64,000 nt of DNA from an uncultured Litoreibacter sp. (GCA_947492995.1 CANLOU010000002.1:744001-808000), one strand, 5' to 3'. Counted from the stretch's first letter, positions 55,407 through 64,000 are shown. Notes: generated by a model not told the origin, from the sequence alone. Translations and numbers: made by a program.

Positions 55407-55482
55407 GGTGTTTCCTTCTGGATGCGTGATCAAAATGGGCGGCTGCGCCGCATTCCATTTCTGATTGGGGCTCTGCCCCAAA

Positions 55483-55512
55483 CCCCGAGATATTTCCCGA
55501 ACAATGATGGGG
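55483..55512 (+). repeat. dispersed 3'-end motif, copy 5
   Basis: CCCCGAGATATTTCCCGAAC then AATGATGGGG, between the two SBP genes. It differs from the reference by a few positions but keeps GAACAATGATGG intact. Confidence 0.5.
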
Positions 55513-55533
55513 CAGAGCGTGGGTTTGTTTGCC

Positions 55534-57111
55534 TTATTTCAGCGTGAAGTATTTGACCTTGGGTTGGTCTTCGGGATCGACCTCGATGCCCATTTTATCG
55601 GCCATACCCCAGTTCAGCACCTGGTGGTGGATCGGGATGTAGAGCTGCTCATCCTGCACCACCCGCCAGATTGCGGCGATGTCGGCATCGCGGGCGGCCA
55701 GATCAGTGTTGGAGGCCAGCGATTTGATCTTGGCATCCAAATCCGCATTCGAGAAGCCCGTGCCGTTCCATGTGCCGATGTCGGAGCCACGTGTGTGGGT
55801 CAGGAAGTTGAAGATATATTCCGAGTCGTATGTCGGCACACCCCAGCCCAGCATGTAGAAATCGGTCTTGCCATCCGTGATGAGCGGGAAGTGCTGCGCC
55901 TTTGGCTTGGCGTCCAAGTTTACCGTGATGCCGATCTGCGCCATCATGCCCACGGCGGCCTGACAGATGCCTTCGTCGTTGACATAGCGGTCATTGGGGC
56001 AATCCAGCCGGATGGAAAACCCGTCTGCATAGCCTGCATCCGCCATCAGCGCCTTGGCCGCCTCGATATCGGTGGAGCTTTCCGCGTCCATCTCTGCCGT
56101 CCAGCCATTGACAAATGGAGGGGCAATCATGCCCGCCGGCTCGGACTGGCCGCGCATCACGATTTGCTGGATGGCGTCACGGTTGATGGCTTTCGACATC
56201 GCTTGGCGCACCCGCACATCTGCCAGCGGGTTTTTGCCGTCGATATTGTCGGCCTCGATATCATCTGCGCCCTGGTTCATGCCAAAGAAGATCACCCGGT
56301 TCTGCGGGGCTTTCTTGACGACCATGCCGTCGGCCGCGTTGACCTGTTCAAGGTCTTGCACCGGCATGTCTTGCAGAAAATCAATTTCTCCCGACAGCAG
56401 GGCTGCGACGCGGGTCGCGGCGTTCTGGATCGGGGTGTAGACGATTTCGGAAACTTCCAACGGGAATTGGTCACGGCCCCAATAGTCTTCGTTGCGGGTC
56501 ATGACAGTTTTCACGTCAGGCTCGCGGCTGGTCAGCACATATGGACCGGTGCCGTTGGCATTGGTGGTGGCGTAAGTGATCTCGCCCCCCTCAAAATCCT
56601 GAACGTTGACGGTGTTGTTCGCCTCCGACCAGCCTTTGTCCATCATGAACAGATTGGTCAGGTTTGATGGCAGGATTGGGTTTGGCCCGTCGGTGACAAT
56701 TTCGACCTGGTAGTCCCCTGTCGCGCGAACCTCGGTGATGGAGCCGATAAGTTCCTTCATATCGGAATTGGGCTGCTTGGCGCGTTCAAAGCTGAAAACC
56801 ACGTCCTCGGCATTGAAGTCGGCCCCATCGTGGAATTTGACCCCTTCGCGCAGGTTGAAGACCCAGACATTCGGATCGCCGTCTTTCGGTGCCCAGTCCG
56901 TCGCAAGTGCTGCCTCGAACGCGCCGGTGACGTCGCGGATGATGAGCGGCTCATACATTTGGTGGCGGACGGTATGGGTCGGACCCTCGTTTTGTGCATG
57001 TGGATCAAGGGTCAGCGCGTCCCCAGACCGTGCCCATCGCATGGTTTCAGCAGAGGCCGACAGTGTCGTCGTGGCCATCAATACAGCCGCAAGAGCGGTA
57101 AGGCTTTTCAT
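55534..57111 (-). CDS. peptide ABC transporter substrate-binding protein (first paralogue)
   Basis: A 525-residue family 5 SBP with signal peptide (MKSLTALAAVLMATTTLSA) followed by DALTLDPHAQNEGPTHTVRH and LREGVKFHDGADFNAEDVVF. I chose ATG 57111. It shares layout and many positions with the gene at 53844-55406, so they arose by duplication and may offer different peptide specificity to the same permease. Confidence 0.9.
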   Translation of the reverse strand: MKSLTALAAVLMATTTLSASAETMRWARSGDALTLDPHAQNEGPTHTVRHQMYEPLIIRDVTGAFEAALATDWAPKDGDPNVWVFNLREGVKFHDGADFNAEDVVFSFERAKQPNSDMKELIGSITEVRATGDYQVEIVTDGPNPILPSNLTNLFMMDKGWSEANNTVNVQDFEGGEITYATTNANGTGPYVLTSREPDVKTVMTRNEDYWGRDQFPLEVSEIVYTPIQNAATRVAALLSGEIDFLQDMPVQDLEQVNAADGMVVKKAPQNRVIFFGMNQGADDIEADNIDGKNPLADVRVRQAMSKAINRDAIQQIVMRGQSEPAGMIAPPFVNGWTAEMDAESSTDIEAAKALMADAGYADGFSIRLDCPNDRYVNDEGICQAAVGMMAQIGITVNLDAKPKAQHFPLITDGKTDFYMLGWGVPTYDSEYIFNFLTHTRGSDIGTWNGTGFSNADLDAKIKSLASNTDLAARDADIAAIWRVVQDEQLYIPIHHQVLNWGMADKMGIEVDPEDQPKVKYFTLK

Positions 57112-57177
57112 CAGAAGTTCTCCCAAGATTTTGTGATTGAGGGAGTATGATCGCGGCGATTGGCGATTTGCAAGCAA

Positions 57178-57933
57178 TTAGAATCGATCTTTTCTGGCCC
57201 GAATTTCAGTGAAGACGGCGGCATCGGTGTCATCGGGCATGCCCAGTTGGGCGCGGATGCCAGGATCATCTGGCCGGAGGAAGGGATTGGTTTTGCGCTC
57301 CATGGCCAATGAGGTTGGCGATGTCGGCGCATCCGCCGCGCGCATCATCTGCACCCGTTCCGATTGAGCCTGCAGATCGGTGTTTTCGGGATCAATGCTG
57401 AGCGCGAAAGCGGCATTTGCCAGCGTGTATTCATGGGCGCAATAAATCCGGGTGTCATCGGGCAGGACCAGAAGTTTCTGCAAGGAGGACCACATCATCG
57501 GCCCGTCACCTTCAAAGAGGCGGCCACACCCCATCGGGAACAAAGTATCGCCCGGAAAAAGCAATTTGGCAGAGGGGATATGGTAGTTCAGCATATCCAG
57601 CGTGTGGCCGGGCGTGTGCAGCACGGTGACCCCGTGGCCTTCGAAATCGAAGCTGTCGCCACCTTGCAAGACCTCATCAACACCGGTGATGCCCTCTGGG
57701 CCCACGACTTTTGCCCCGGTTGACTGCTTGAGCTGGGCCAAACCATCAGTGTGGTCCCAATGGTGATGGGTGATCCAGATGTCGGTGATGGCCCAGCCCG
57801 TTTTTGCGGCGGCGGCATGCGCTTCATCCGCATCGCCGGCGTCAATGCAGATGGTGCGACCGGATGCCGGGTCATGCACCAGCTGGCCGTAATTGTCGGA
57901 GTTATAGGCGAATTGGTGGACTTCCAAAGACAT
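57178..57933 (-). CDS. gloB: hydroxyacylglutathione hydrolase (glyoxalase II)
   Basis: A 251-residue metallo-beta-lactamase-fold enzyme that hydrolyses S-lactoylglutathione. The metal motif is THHHWDHTDG (about 55-64), with HTPGHTLDM and FPGDTLFPMGCGRLFEGD later. I chose ATG 57933 (MSLEVHQFAYNSDNYG). It is upstream of the first SBP gene on the same strand, 66 nt apart. Confidence 0.94.
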   Translation of the reverse strand: MSLEVHQFAYNSDNYGQLVHDPASGRTICIDAGDADEAHAAAAKTGWAITDIWITHHHWDHTDGLAQLKQSTGAKVVGPEGITGVDEVLQGGDSFDFEGHGVTVLHTPGHTLDMLNYHIPSAKLLFPGDTLFPMGCGRLFEGDGPMMWSSLQKLLVLPDDTRIYCAHEYTLANAAFALSIDPENTDLQAQSERVQMMRAADAPTSPTSLAMERKTNPFLRPDDPGIRAQLGMPDDTDAAVFTEIRARKDRF

Positions 57934-58188
57934 GGGGGCAGGCTTTCGATCAGAGCATTTCAGATGAGGTTGGCACGGGTTGCAGGCCAAGACAACGGCC
58001 GGGCTTGTGCGAATTTACGCACATCGCAATTGGCAAGGCGTCTCGCTTGCGGGCTTGGCACTATACATTTCAATGACTTAGCCAAATTCAGCAAAAAAAC
58101 ATTTTTGCCCTGTTGCGCTATGTCGCTGCTGGGGGAAAACTTCGCCCATGAAGCGCCTGCGACCTGGCGCATGTCTGGGAGGACTCCG
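57934..58188. other. divergent region between gloB and the TRAP operon
   Basis: 255 nt without a gene. It holds GCAAAAA-AACA-TTTTTGC (58091-58108), a 7-bp A/T hairpin, and a GGGAGGA ribosome-binding site before 58189. No convincing promoter is chosen. Confidence 0.4.
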
Positions 58189-59202
58189 ATGAAGAAATTA
58201 ATGACCACCGCTTGCGGTGTGGCGCTGAGCGCTACGATTGTGGCTGAGGCTGCTGCGACCGAATGGAACGTCTCCGTATGGGGCAAACGCCGTGCCTTTA
58301 CCGAGCATGTTGAGAAACTGGCCGAGCTGGTGTCTGAGAAGACGGGCGGCGAGTTCACCATGAACATCTCGTATGGCGGGCTGTCGAAGAACCGTGAGAA
58401 CCTTGATGGTATCTCTATTGGCGCGTTTGAGATGGCGCAGTTCTGCGCGGGCTACCACCGCGACAAGAACCGGGTTGTGACCGTGCTGGAGCTGCCATTT
58501 CTTGGGGTCGAAAATCTGGAGCAGGAAGTTGCCGTGTCTTCGGCCGTTTACGCCCACCCTGCTGCGACTGAGGAAATGGCGCAGTGGAACGCGAAACTGC
58601 TGATGACCTCGCCTATGCCGCAATACAATCTGGTAGGCACTGGCGATCCGCGTGACACGCTGGCCAAAATGGAAGGCATGCGCGTGCGCGCAACCGGTGG
58701 TTTGGGCAAAGCCTTTGAAGCTGTGGGCGCCGTGCCGACATCTGTGACCGCGACCGAAGCCTACCAAGCAATGGAATCCGGCGTTGTGGACACCGTGGCG
58801 TTTGCGCAGCACGCGCATCTGTCCTTTGGCACGATCAACCAAGCTGACTGGTGGACCGCTAACCTGAACCCCGGCACCGTGAACTGCCCCGTTGTGGCCA
58901 ATATCGACGCCTATGAAGCATTGAGCGATGCGGAGCGCGAAGCGCTGGACAGCTCAATCCCCGAGGCGCTGGAGCACTACCTGTCCAACTACGGCGAGCT
59001 GCTGCAGAAATGGGACAGCGTGCTTGAGGAAAAAGGCGTGGCCAAGGTCGAGATCGACTCGGCCGTGATCGAAGAGTTCCGCGCCAAGGCCGCAGCGCCT
59101 GCACGTGACGCCTGGATCGCCGACATGGAAGCCCAAGGGCTGCCGGGCCAAGAACTGTATGACCTGGTGGTCAGCACATTGGCCGAAGCAAAAGGCAGCT
59201 AA
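58189..59202 (+). CDS. TRAP transporter substrate-binding protein (DctP family)
   Basis: A 337-residue periplasmic binding protein with signal peptide (MKKLMTTACGVALSATIVA). EWNVSVWGKRRAFTEHVEKLAELV, GGLSKNRENLDGISIGAFEMA (in 60-80) and GMRVRATGGLGKAFEAVGAVPTSVTATEAY are DctP landmarks. GGGAGGA precedes ATG 58189. It supplies the DctQ/DctM pair that follows; the ligand, probably a carboxylate, is unknown. Confidence 0.92.
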   Translation: MKKLMTTACGVALSATIVAEAAATEWNVSVWGKRRAFTEHVEKLAELVSEKTGGEFTMNISYGGLSKNRENLDGISIGAFEMAQFCAGYHRDKNRVVTVLELPFLGVENLEQEVAVSSAVYAHPAATEEMAQWNAKLLMTSPMPQYNLVGTGDPRDTLAKMEGMRVRATGGLGKAFEAVGAVPTSVTATEAYQAMESGVVDTVAFAQHAHLSFGTINQADWWTANLNPGTVNCPVVANIDAYEALSDAEREALDSSIPEALEHYLSNYGELLQKWDSVLEEKGVAKVEIDSAVIEEFRAKAAAPARDAWIADMEAQGLPGQELYDLVVSTLAEAKGS

Positions 59203-59210
59203 GCCTTACA

Positions 59211-59246
59211 AGGGCCGCCCGTTAGATCGGGCGGCCCTCTCTTTTT
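59211..59246 (+). terminator. attenuating terminator inside the TRAP operon
   Basis: AGGGCCGCCCG-TTAGAT-CGGGCGGCCCT is a perfect 11-bp stem followed by CTCTTTTT, between the SBP and DctQ genes. Partial termination here would give more SBP than permease. Confidence 0.75.
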
Positions 59247-59261
59247 CGGGGGACTACCGCT

Positions 59262-59891
59262 ATGGCCGGCTCTAACGCTGTGCTGGAAGATTCCAGCCTA
59301 CTCTCGCGGCTTGACCGCCTCTTGCTGCCGCTGGAACGCGTCATGGCGTTGATCTCTGGGTTGGCGGTGTTCTCCCTTATGTTCCTGGCGGCTTATTCCG
59401 TGACGGGGCGCAAATTCTTCGCCTCGCCGATGATGGGGTATGTCGACTATATCGAGGCAGCGATGCCGATCATCGCGATCATGGGCGTGTCCTATGTGCA
59501 GCGAGACGGCAGCCACATTCGCATGGATATGTTGGTATCGGCCCTGAAGGGCCGCGTGCTGTGGTTTTTTGAGCTGGTGTCGGTGCTGCTGATTATCTTG
59601 CTGATTGTCGCACTTATCTGGGGCGGTTGGGCGCATTTTGACCGGTCTTTTGACATGGGCAAGCCGCTTTGGAGCAGAGACAGCTCCATCGACGTTGGCA
59701 TCCCGATCTGGCCCAGTAAATTGATCGTGCCGCTGGCCTTTGGGGTGCTGTTGGCGCGGCTCCTCTTGCAGGTTTGGGGGTACGGGCGCGCATTGGTTTT
59801 GGGGTTAGAGAACCCCGTCGCCGTCCCGCTGACCTTGAGCGTTGCCGAACAAGCGATGCTTGAGGCTGAAGCCTTGGAAGGGTCCGACTGA
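59262..59891 (+). CDS. TRAP transporter small permease (DctQ)
   Basis: A 209-residue four-helix membrane protein; VTGRKFFASPMMGYVDYIEAAMPI and SYVQRDGSHIRMDMLV match DctQ. It overlaps dctM by one base (TGATG). Confidence 0.9.
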   Translation: MAGSNAVLEDSSLLSRLDRLLLPLERVMALISGLAVFSLMFLAAYSVTGRKFFASPMMGYVDYIEAAMPIIAIMGVSYVQRDGSHIRMDMLVSALKGRVLWFFELVSVLLIILLIVALIWGGWAHFDRSFDMGKPLWSRDSSIDVGIPIWPSKLIVPLAFGVLLARLLLQVWGYGRALVLGLENPVAVPLTLSVAEQAMLEAEALEGSD

Positions 59892-61288
59892 TGGAACCAA
59901 TTGAGATAGGTCTATGGGTTTCCGGCGGGATGCTGGTTTTTGTCATCTTGGGTATGCGCGTGGCATTTGCCGCCGGATTGGCTGGCTTTGTCGGGTTGGT
60001 CTGGCTGCGGTGGAACGGGTTTGACTACGACCCCGAGCGGTTCTGGAAGGCCGTGGAGATCAGCGTGAAGATCGCTGGGCTGACGCCGCATTCGAAAGTG
60101 TCAGCACATGTGCTGAGCCTGATCCCCGTCTTCATCATGATCGGTTATCTGGCCTATCACGCCAAGCTGACCACCGCCCTGTTCGAGGCCTGCAAACGCT
60201 GGTTTGCATGGGTGCCGGGCGGGTTGGCCGTGTCCACGGTCTTTGCAACGGCCGGCTTTGCGGCCGTATCCGGCGCATCTGTTGCGACGGCGGCGGTGTT
60301 TGCCCGCATCGCCATCCCTGAGATGTTGAAAGTTGGGTATAATAAGCAATTCGCAGCGGGTGTCGTTGCGGCTGGCGGGACATTGGCGTCACTGATCCCG
60401 CCCTCCGCAATTTTGGTGATCTACGCGATTATCGTGGAACAGGATGTGGGCAAGCTGTTGCTGGCCGGGTTTATTCCGGGTGCGTTCTCGGCCATTGTTT
60501 ATGCGGGGCTGATTATCGGGATTGCGGTGATATTCAAATCCGTAGGCCCGCCCGTGAGCGGTTTCACCTGGAAAGAGCGCTTCGAGTCCCTTCCGCCTGC
60601 CCTGCCAATCGTTGCTGTCGTCGTGATTATCATTTTCTTCGTCTACAACCCGTTTGGCGACGCTTGGGGAACGCCCACTGAGGGCGGCGCCGTGGGCGCG
60701 TTCATCGTGTTCCTGATGGCCCTTTACAAGGGCATGCGTTGGGCCAAGCTGAAAGAGGCGCTTTTGGAGACGGCCAAACTGACCGTGATGATCTTTTCGA
60801 TCATTTGGGGCGTGTTGATCTATGTGCGCTTTCTTGGGTTCGCCGAATTGCCAGACGCGTTTTCGACGTGGATCACGTCGCTTGAGATGTCGCCCATGCT
60901 GATCCTGATCTGCATCTTGCTGGCCTATGCCGTGCTGGGGATGTTCATGGACGCCATTGGGATGTTGTTGCTGACATTGCCGGTCGTCTACCCGGCGGTG
61001 ATGGCGCTAAATGGCGGCGAGACAGTCGCGGCCGCTGACAGCGCCTTCGGGATGTCCGGCACGATGTGCGCGATCTGGTTCGGGATATTGGTGGTGAAGA
61101 TGGCGGAGTTTTGTTTGATTACGCCCCCTATCGGATTGAACTGCTTTGTGGTTGCGGGCGTGCGTGACGATTTGACTGTTCAGGACGTGTTCAAGGGCGT
61201 GACACCGTTCTTCATTGCCGACGGGATCACCATTGCGCTGTTGGTGGCCTTTCCGGGCATTGTGTTATGGCTGCCGTCGCTTGTGTAG
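59891..61288 (+). CDS. TRAP transporter large permease (DctM)
   Basis: A 465-residue membrane protein with many helices: IGYLAYHAKLTTALFEACKRW, GFAAVSGASVATAAVFARIAIPEML and GGTLASLIPPSAILVIYAIIVE (in part) are DctM/SiaT-type landmarks. It is a Na-driven symport subunit. It completes the P-Q-M set and ends convergent to the aldose dehydrogenase gene. Confidence 0.94.
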   Translation: MEPIEIGLWVSGGMLVFVILGMRVAFAAGLAGFVGLVWLRWNGFDYDPERFWKAVEISVKIAGLTPHSKVSAHVLSLIPVFIMIGYLAYHAKLTTALFEACKRWFAWVPGGLAVSTVFATAGFAAVSGASVATAAVFARIAIPEMLKVGYNKQFAAGVVAAGGTLASLIPPSAILVIYAIIVEQDVGKLLLAGFIPGAFSAIVYAGLIIGIAVIFKSVGPPVSGFTWKERFESLPPALPIVAVVVIIIFFVYNPFGDAWGTPTEGGAVGAFIVFLMALYKGMRWAKLKEALLETAKLTVMIFSIIWGVLIYVRFLGFAELPDAFSTWITSLEMSPMLILICILLAYAVLGMFMDAIGMLLLTLPVVYPAVMALNGGETVAAADSAFGMSGTMCAIWFGILVVKMAEFCLITPPIGLNCFVVAGVRDDLTVQDVFKGVTPFFIADGITIALLVAFPGIVLWLPSLV

Positions 61289-61304
61289 GGCGACTTGGCG
61301 ATTA

Positions 61305-61330
61305 GGTATTTTTGCCAAGATGAAACGGGG
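61305..61330 (+). repeat. dispersed 3'-end motif, copy 6 (diverged)
   Basis: GGTATTTTTGCCAAGATGAA then ACGGGG, between convergent dctM and the dehydrogenase gene. It keeps only the ATTTTT and ATGA parts, so membership is tentative. Confidence 0.35.
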
Positions 61331-61365
61331 ACGGAGCGCGTCACTTTTGGGCCCGCGCGTTAACC

Positions 61366-62460
61366 TTAATTGGGGGTTAATTTGTAGAGCGCGCCCTTGT
61401 TGATGGACAGAAACCAGATCGCCCCGTCTGGCCCTTCGACCACATCGCGGACCCGGCCTGTGGTTGTGTCTTGCAACTGCTCGACCTCTTTGAGTGCACT
61501 GCCCGACAGGCGGGAAATATAGTCGAATTTCAAAGACCCCACAAAGATATTGCCCTTCCAGTCCGGCCAAAGCTTGCCGGAATAGACCATCATGCCCGAT
61601 GGCGCTATGGACGGGTCCCAATAATGTTCCGGCTGCTGCATCCCGGCCTTAGATGTCCCTTCCCCGATCTTTTCGCCTGAATAGTGGACGCCATAGCTTA
61701 TCACTGGCCAGCCATAATTCGCGCCAGATTGGATGCGGTTCACCTCGTCGCCGCCCTTGGCACCATGTTCCGCCACCCAAAGATTTCCCTGGAGATCAAG
61801 CGCTGCGCCTTGTGGATTGCGATGGCCGTAGGAATAGGTTTCCGGCGCGATGCCCTCGCGTCCGATGAAGGGGTTATCGGCGGGGATTTCGCCCGAGCGG
61901 CTTAAGCGCACGACGGACCCATTATGGTTGCGCAGATCCTGCGCTGAGGGGCGGTCGCCGCGGTCGCCAATGGTCAAAAACACCGTCCCGTCGCGTGCCT
62001 CGACGATGCGAGATCCGAAATGCCTGCCAGAGTTTGTCGGTTTCACCATTTGCCAGATGCGTTGGAACCCCTCAAGGCGTGTGCCGTCCTCGCTGAGCCG
62101 ACCCTTCCCCAGCGCGGTGCCAACCATTCCGTCATGCCGCGCCGCGTAGCTGAGAAAGACCTCCCTTGACTGGGCGAAGTCGCGGGGGATCATCACGTCA
62201 AGCAGACCGCCCTGCCCTTCATCGACGACCGCCGGCACGCCTTGCACGTCAATCTTGGAGCCATCGGGGCGCAGATGCACCAGTGTGCCGCTGCGTTCCG
62301 TGATAAGAACGCCGCCACCCGGCACATGGCCAATAGCCCATGGTTGGTCCAAATTTGTAGCCATCCGCGTGACCGTCAAATCACCCTGTGAGCTTTCGAA
62401 GGCATGGGCTGCAAAAGGTAACGTTACGGCAAGTATGACTGGCAAGGTTTGGCGACGCAT
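61366..62460 (-). CDS. PQQ-dependent aldose sugar dehydrogenase family protein
   Basis: A 364-residue periplasmic beta-propeller with signal peptide (MRRQTLPVILAVTLPFAAHA). Landmarks are VTRMATNLDQPWAIGHVPGG, EGQGGLLDVMIPRDFA, SYGHRNPQGAALD and VAEHGAKGGDEVNRIQSGANYGWP, as in the Asd/YliI group of soluble glucose dehydrogenase relatives. PQQ binding is inferred from the family. It is convergent with dctM. Confidence 0.92.
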   Translation of the reverse strand: MRRQTLPVILAVTLPFAAHAFESSQGDLTVTRMATNLDQPWAIGHVPGGGVLITERSGTLVHLRPDGSKIDVQGVPAVVDEGQGGLLDVMIPRDFAQSREVFLSYAARHDGMVGTALGKGRLSEDGTRLEGFQRIWQMVKPTNSGRHFGSRIVEARDGTVFLTIGDRGDRPSAQDLRNHNGSVVRLSRSGEIPADNPFIGREGIAPETYSYGHRNPQGAALDLQGNLWVAEHGAKGGDEVNRIQSGANYGWPVISYGVHYSGEKIGEGTSKAGMQQPEHYWDPSIAPSGMMVYSGKLWPDWKGNIFVGSLKFDYISRLSGSALKEVEQLQDTTTGRVRDVVEGPDGAIWFLSINKGALYKLTPN

Positions 62461-62648
62461 GTATCGGTCCTTTCACGCTGATTGGTTCAAACATAGTGGG
62501 AACGCCCCGTCTCGCCAGCACTGTCACCGCGATGTGAACAGTGAATTTCACCAAGAACTGCCTCAAGGTTGGGCTTTTCAAGGTCGCAGGTTCCGCTTAG
62601 GGTTTGGCGCACTAAGAACCAAAAATGGTCTAACTGGGAGAGAACACT

Positions 62649-63842
62649 ATGAAAAAGCTGCTACTTGCGACAACCGCAACGGCGATGATGGCAGGCGGCG
62701 CGTTCGCGGACGGTCATGCTGCAGAAATCAAAATCGGCGTTATCCTTGGCTTCACAGGCCCGATTGAATCCATCACCCCGATGATGGCTGACGGCGCCGA
62801 GCTGGCGATGAAAGAAGTCACCGACAGCGGCATGCTGTTGGACGGCGCAAAAGTGACCTCGGTCCGTGCGGATTCGACATGCATCGACGCCGCGGCGGCA
62901 ACGGCTGCTGCTGAGCGTTTAATCACGTCGGACGGCGTCAAAGGCATCATGGGTGCCGATTGTTCCGGCGTCACTGGCGCGATCTTGGCCAACGTGGCCT
63001 TGGCCAATGGTGTTGTCATGGTCTCGCCTTCCGCCACGTCGCCCGGTCTGTCGACCGCTGAAGATGACGGCCTGTTCTTCCGCACAGCACCATCTGATGC
63101 GCGTCAAGGCGTGGTGATGACCGAAGTGCTGATGGATCAGGGCATCAAATCGGTTGCGCTGACATACACCAACAACGACTATGGCAAGGGTCTTGCTGAC
63201 GCGTTCCAGGCTTCCTTTGAAGCAGCTGGCGGCGAAGTGACCATTAACGCAGCGCATGAAGACGGCAAAGCCGACTATTCGGCTGAAATCGGCGCGCTGG
63301 CTGCGGCTGGCGGCGACCGTCTGGTTGTTGCGGGCTATGTGGACCAAGGCGGTTCCGGCATCGTGCGTGCGGCATTGGACGCAGGTGCGTTTGACACGTT
63401 CCACTTCCCTGACGGCATGATCTCCGCCAAATTGGTAGAGAACTTTGGCTCGGAAATCGACGGCTCGTCCGGCCAGCACCCTGGCACAGACAGCCCCGGT
63501 GCTGCGAAATATGCTGAAATGGCAGGCGACGCGTTTGACGCAACATCGCCTTTCTCGCCGGAAAGCTATGACGCTGCCGCGCTGATTATGCTGGCCATGC
63601 AAGCCGCAGGGTCCATGGAGCCGGGCGACTACAAAGACAAGATCATGGATGTGGCCAATGCACCGGGCACCGAGATCTTCCCGGGCGAGTTGGGCAAAGC
63701 GCTTGAGCTCATCAAAGCGGGTGAAGACGTGGACTATGTCGGCGCCTCGGCTGTTGAGCTGATCGGTGGCGGCGAGTCTGCTGGCAACTACCGTGAAGTG
63801 ACGTACGAAGGCGGCGAAGAGAAAACTGCCAAGTACCGCTAA
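62649..63842 (+). CDS. branched-chain amino-acid-type ABC substrate-binding protein
   Basis: A 397-residue type I periplasmic binding protein with signal peptide (MKKLLLATTATAMMAGGAFA). KIGVILGFTGPIESITPMMADGAELAMKE and IMGADCSGVTGAILANVALANGVVMVSPSATSP (in parts) are LivJ-like. The ligand could be a branched-chain amino acid, an amide or a related compound. It is followed by an attenuator and a LivG-type gene. Confidence 0.92.
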   Translation: MKKLLLATTATAMMAGGAFADGHAAEIKIGVILGFTGPIESITPMMADGAELAMKEVTDSGMLLDGAKVTSVRADSTCIDAAAATAAAERLITSDGVKGIMGADCSGVTGAILANVALANGVVMVSPSATSPGLSTAEDDGLFFRTAPSDARQGVVMTEVLMDQGIKSVALTYTNNDYGKGLADAFQASFEAAGGEVTINAAHEDGKADYSAEIGALAAAGGDRLVVAGYVDQGGSGIVRAALDAGAFDTFHFPDGMISAKLVENFGSEIDGSSGQHPGTDSPGAAKYAEMAGDAFDATSPFSPESYDAAALIMLAMQAAGSMEPGDYKDKIMDVANAPGTEIFPGELGKALELIKAGEDVDYVGASAVELIGGGESAGNYREVTYEGGEEKTAKYR

Positions 63843-63862
63843 AATCATCTGATAACGTATTG

Positions 63863-63896
63863 AAACAGCCCGAAGTTCTTGCTTCGGGCTGTTTTG
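63863..63896 (+). terminator. attenuating terminator after the SBP gene
   Basis: AAACAGCCCGAAG and CTTCGGGCTGTTT (63863-63875, 63882-63894) form a 13-bp perfect stem with loop TTCTTG, then T and GC. It lies between SBP and ATPase genes and could limit readthrough. Confidence 0.75.
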
Positions 63897-63913
63897 CAAG
63901 GGGACAATGCGAG

Positions 63914-64000
63914 ATGATCGAAGTACACGATCTGCACAAGCATTTCGGCGGGTTTCATGCCGTGGACGGGGCGACGCTCCGTATCGAAACGGGCTCTATC
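63914..64000 (+). CDS. ABC transporter ATP-binding protein (LivG-type), cut by window edge
   Basis: Only 29 codons are in the window: MIEVHDLHKHFGGFHAVDGA then TLRIETGSI. HFGGFHAVDG is the usual LivG/LivF opening ahead of Walker A. ATG 63914 is the likely start although the ribosome-binding site is weak. Confidence 0.75.
   Translation, partial: MIEVHDLHKHFGGFHAVDGATLRIETGSI

Noticed and set aside
55465-56667. 400-codon open frame on the plus strand
   Set aside because: It runs antisense to a clear family-5 binding protein; long antisense frames are expected in GC-rich DNA and no family motif is present.
57970-57984. Sigma-54-like TTGGCACGGGTTGCA upstream of the TRAP operon
   Set aside because: The GG and GC elements are 8 bp apart instead of the required 10, so sigma-54 would not fit.

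Overview
The window reads as a chromosomal segment of a marine alphaproteobacterium of the Rhodobacteraceae (Roseobacter group). The grounds are high GC, dense operons with 4-bp ATGA/GTGA overlaps, an alphaproteobacterial phoR-pstSCAB-phoUB cluster, PstA and L21 proteins with alphaproteobacterial extensions, tripartite TRAP and several ABC uptake systems, LuxR without LuxI, and zwf-pgl-pgi linked to a LacI-type operator. I see no transposase, prophage, integrase or CRISPR array. Almost all of the sequence is ordinary housekeeping and transport DNA, so the unusual signals lie mainly between genes.

Layout. 1-2.6 kb (minus): aminotransferase, PEP-mutase-like and TPM-domain genes. 2.7-6.8 kb (plus): a Cys/Ile-rich leader ORF, cysS, cimA and a squalene/phytoene-synthase-like (NDUFAF6-type) gene. 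6.8-12.2 kb: cobalamin genes (cobA-cobB-MFS on minus; cbiD-cobK on plus), followed by an AlkA-type glycosylase and an esterase. 13.46-13.70 kb: a striking array of four different perfect 20-bp palindromes. 13.7-17.5 kb: small conserved genes, HNH endonuclease, SpeB-like ureohydrolase, YbjN protein and a radical SAM enzyme. 17.6-21.4 kb: zwf-pgl-pgi. 21.9-23.6 kb: rpsB-tsf. 24-30 kb: LuxR solo/aroQ, PxpC/PxpB, rhodanese, SnoaL-like and a divergent LpxL-like gene. 29.7-37.4 kb: phosphate regulon with a clear Pho box. 37.4-44.2 kb: metZ, proA, proB, obgE, GNAT, LysE, rpmA and rplU. 45.4 kb: tRNA-Ser(CGA). 46-57.2 kb: an Opp-type peptide ABC system with two binding proteins, interrupted by two plus-strand genes. 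57-64 kb: gloB, a TRAP transporter, an aldose dehydrogenase and the start of a branched-chain amino-acid ABC operon.

Functionally the window joins amino-acid supply (cysS, cimA, metZ, proBA, aroQ), sugar catabolism (zwf-pgl-pgi), cofactor synthesis (cob genes), translation (rpsB, tsf, rplU, rpmA, obgE, tRNA-Ser), phosphate sensing and nutrient scavenging (Opp, TRAP, Liv). The observations I find most worth following are the palindrome array at 13499-13653, the probably leaderless Cys/Ile-codon leader peptide before cysS, the twin palindromes before cimA, a hairpin that covers the HNH gene's ribosome-binding site, and a dispersed motif found repeatedly at gene 3' ends.
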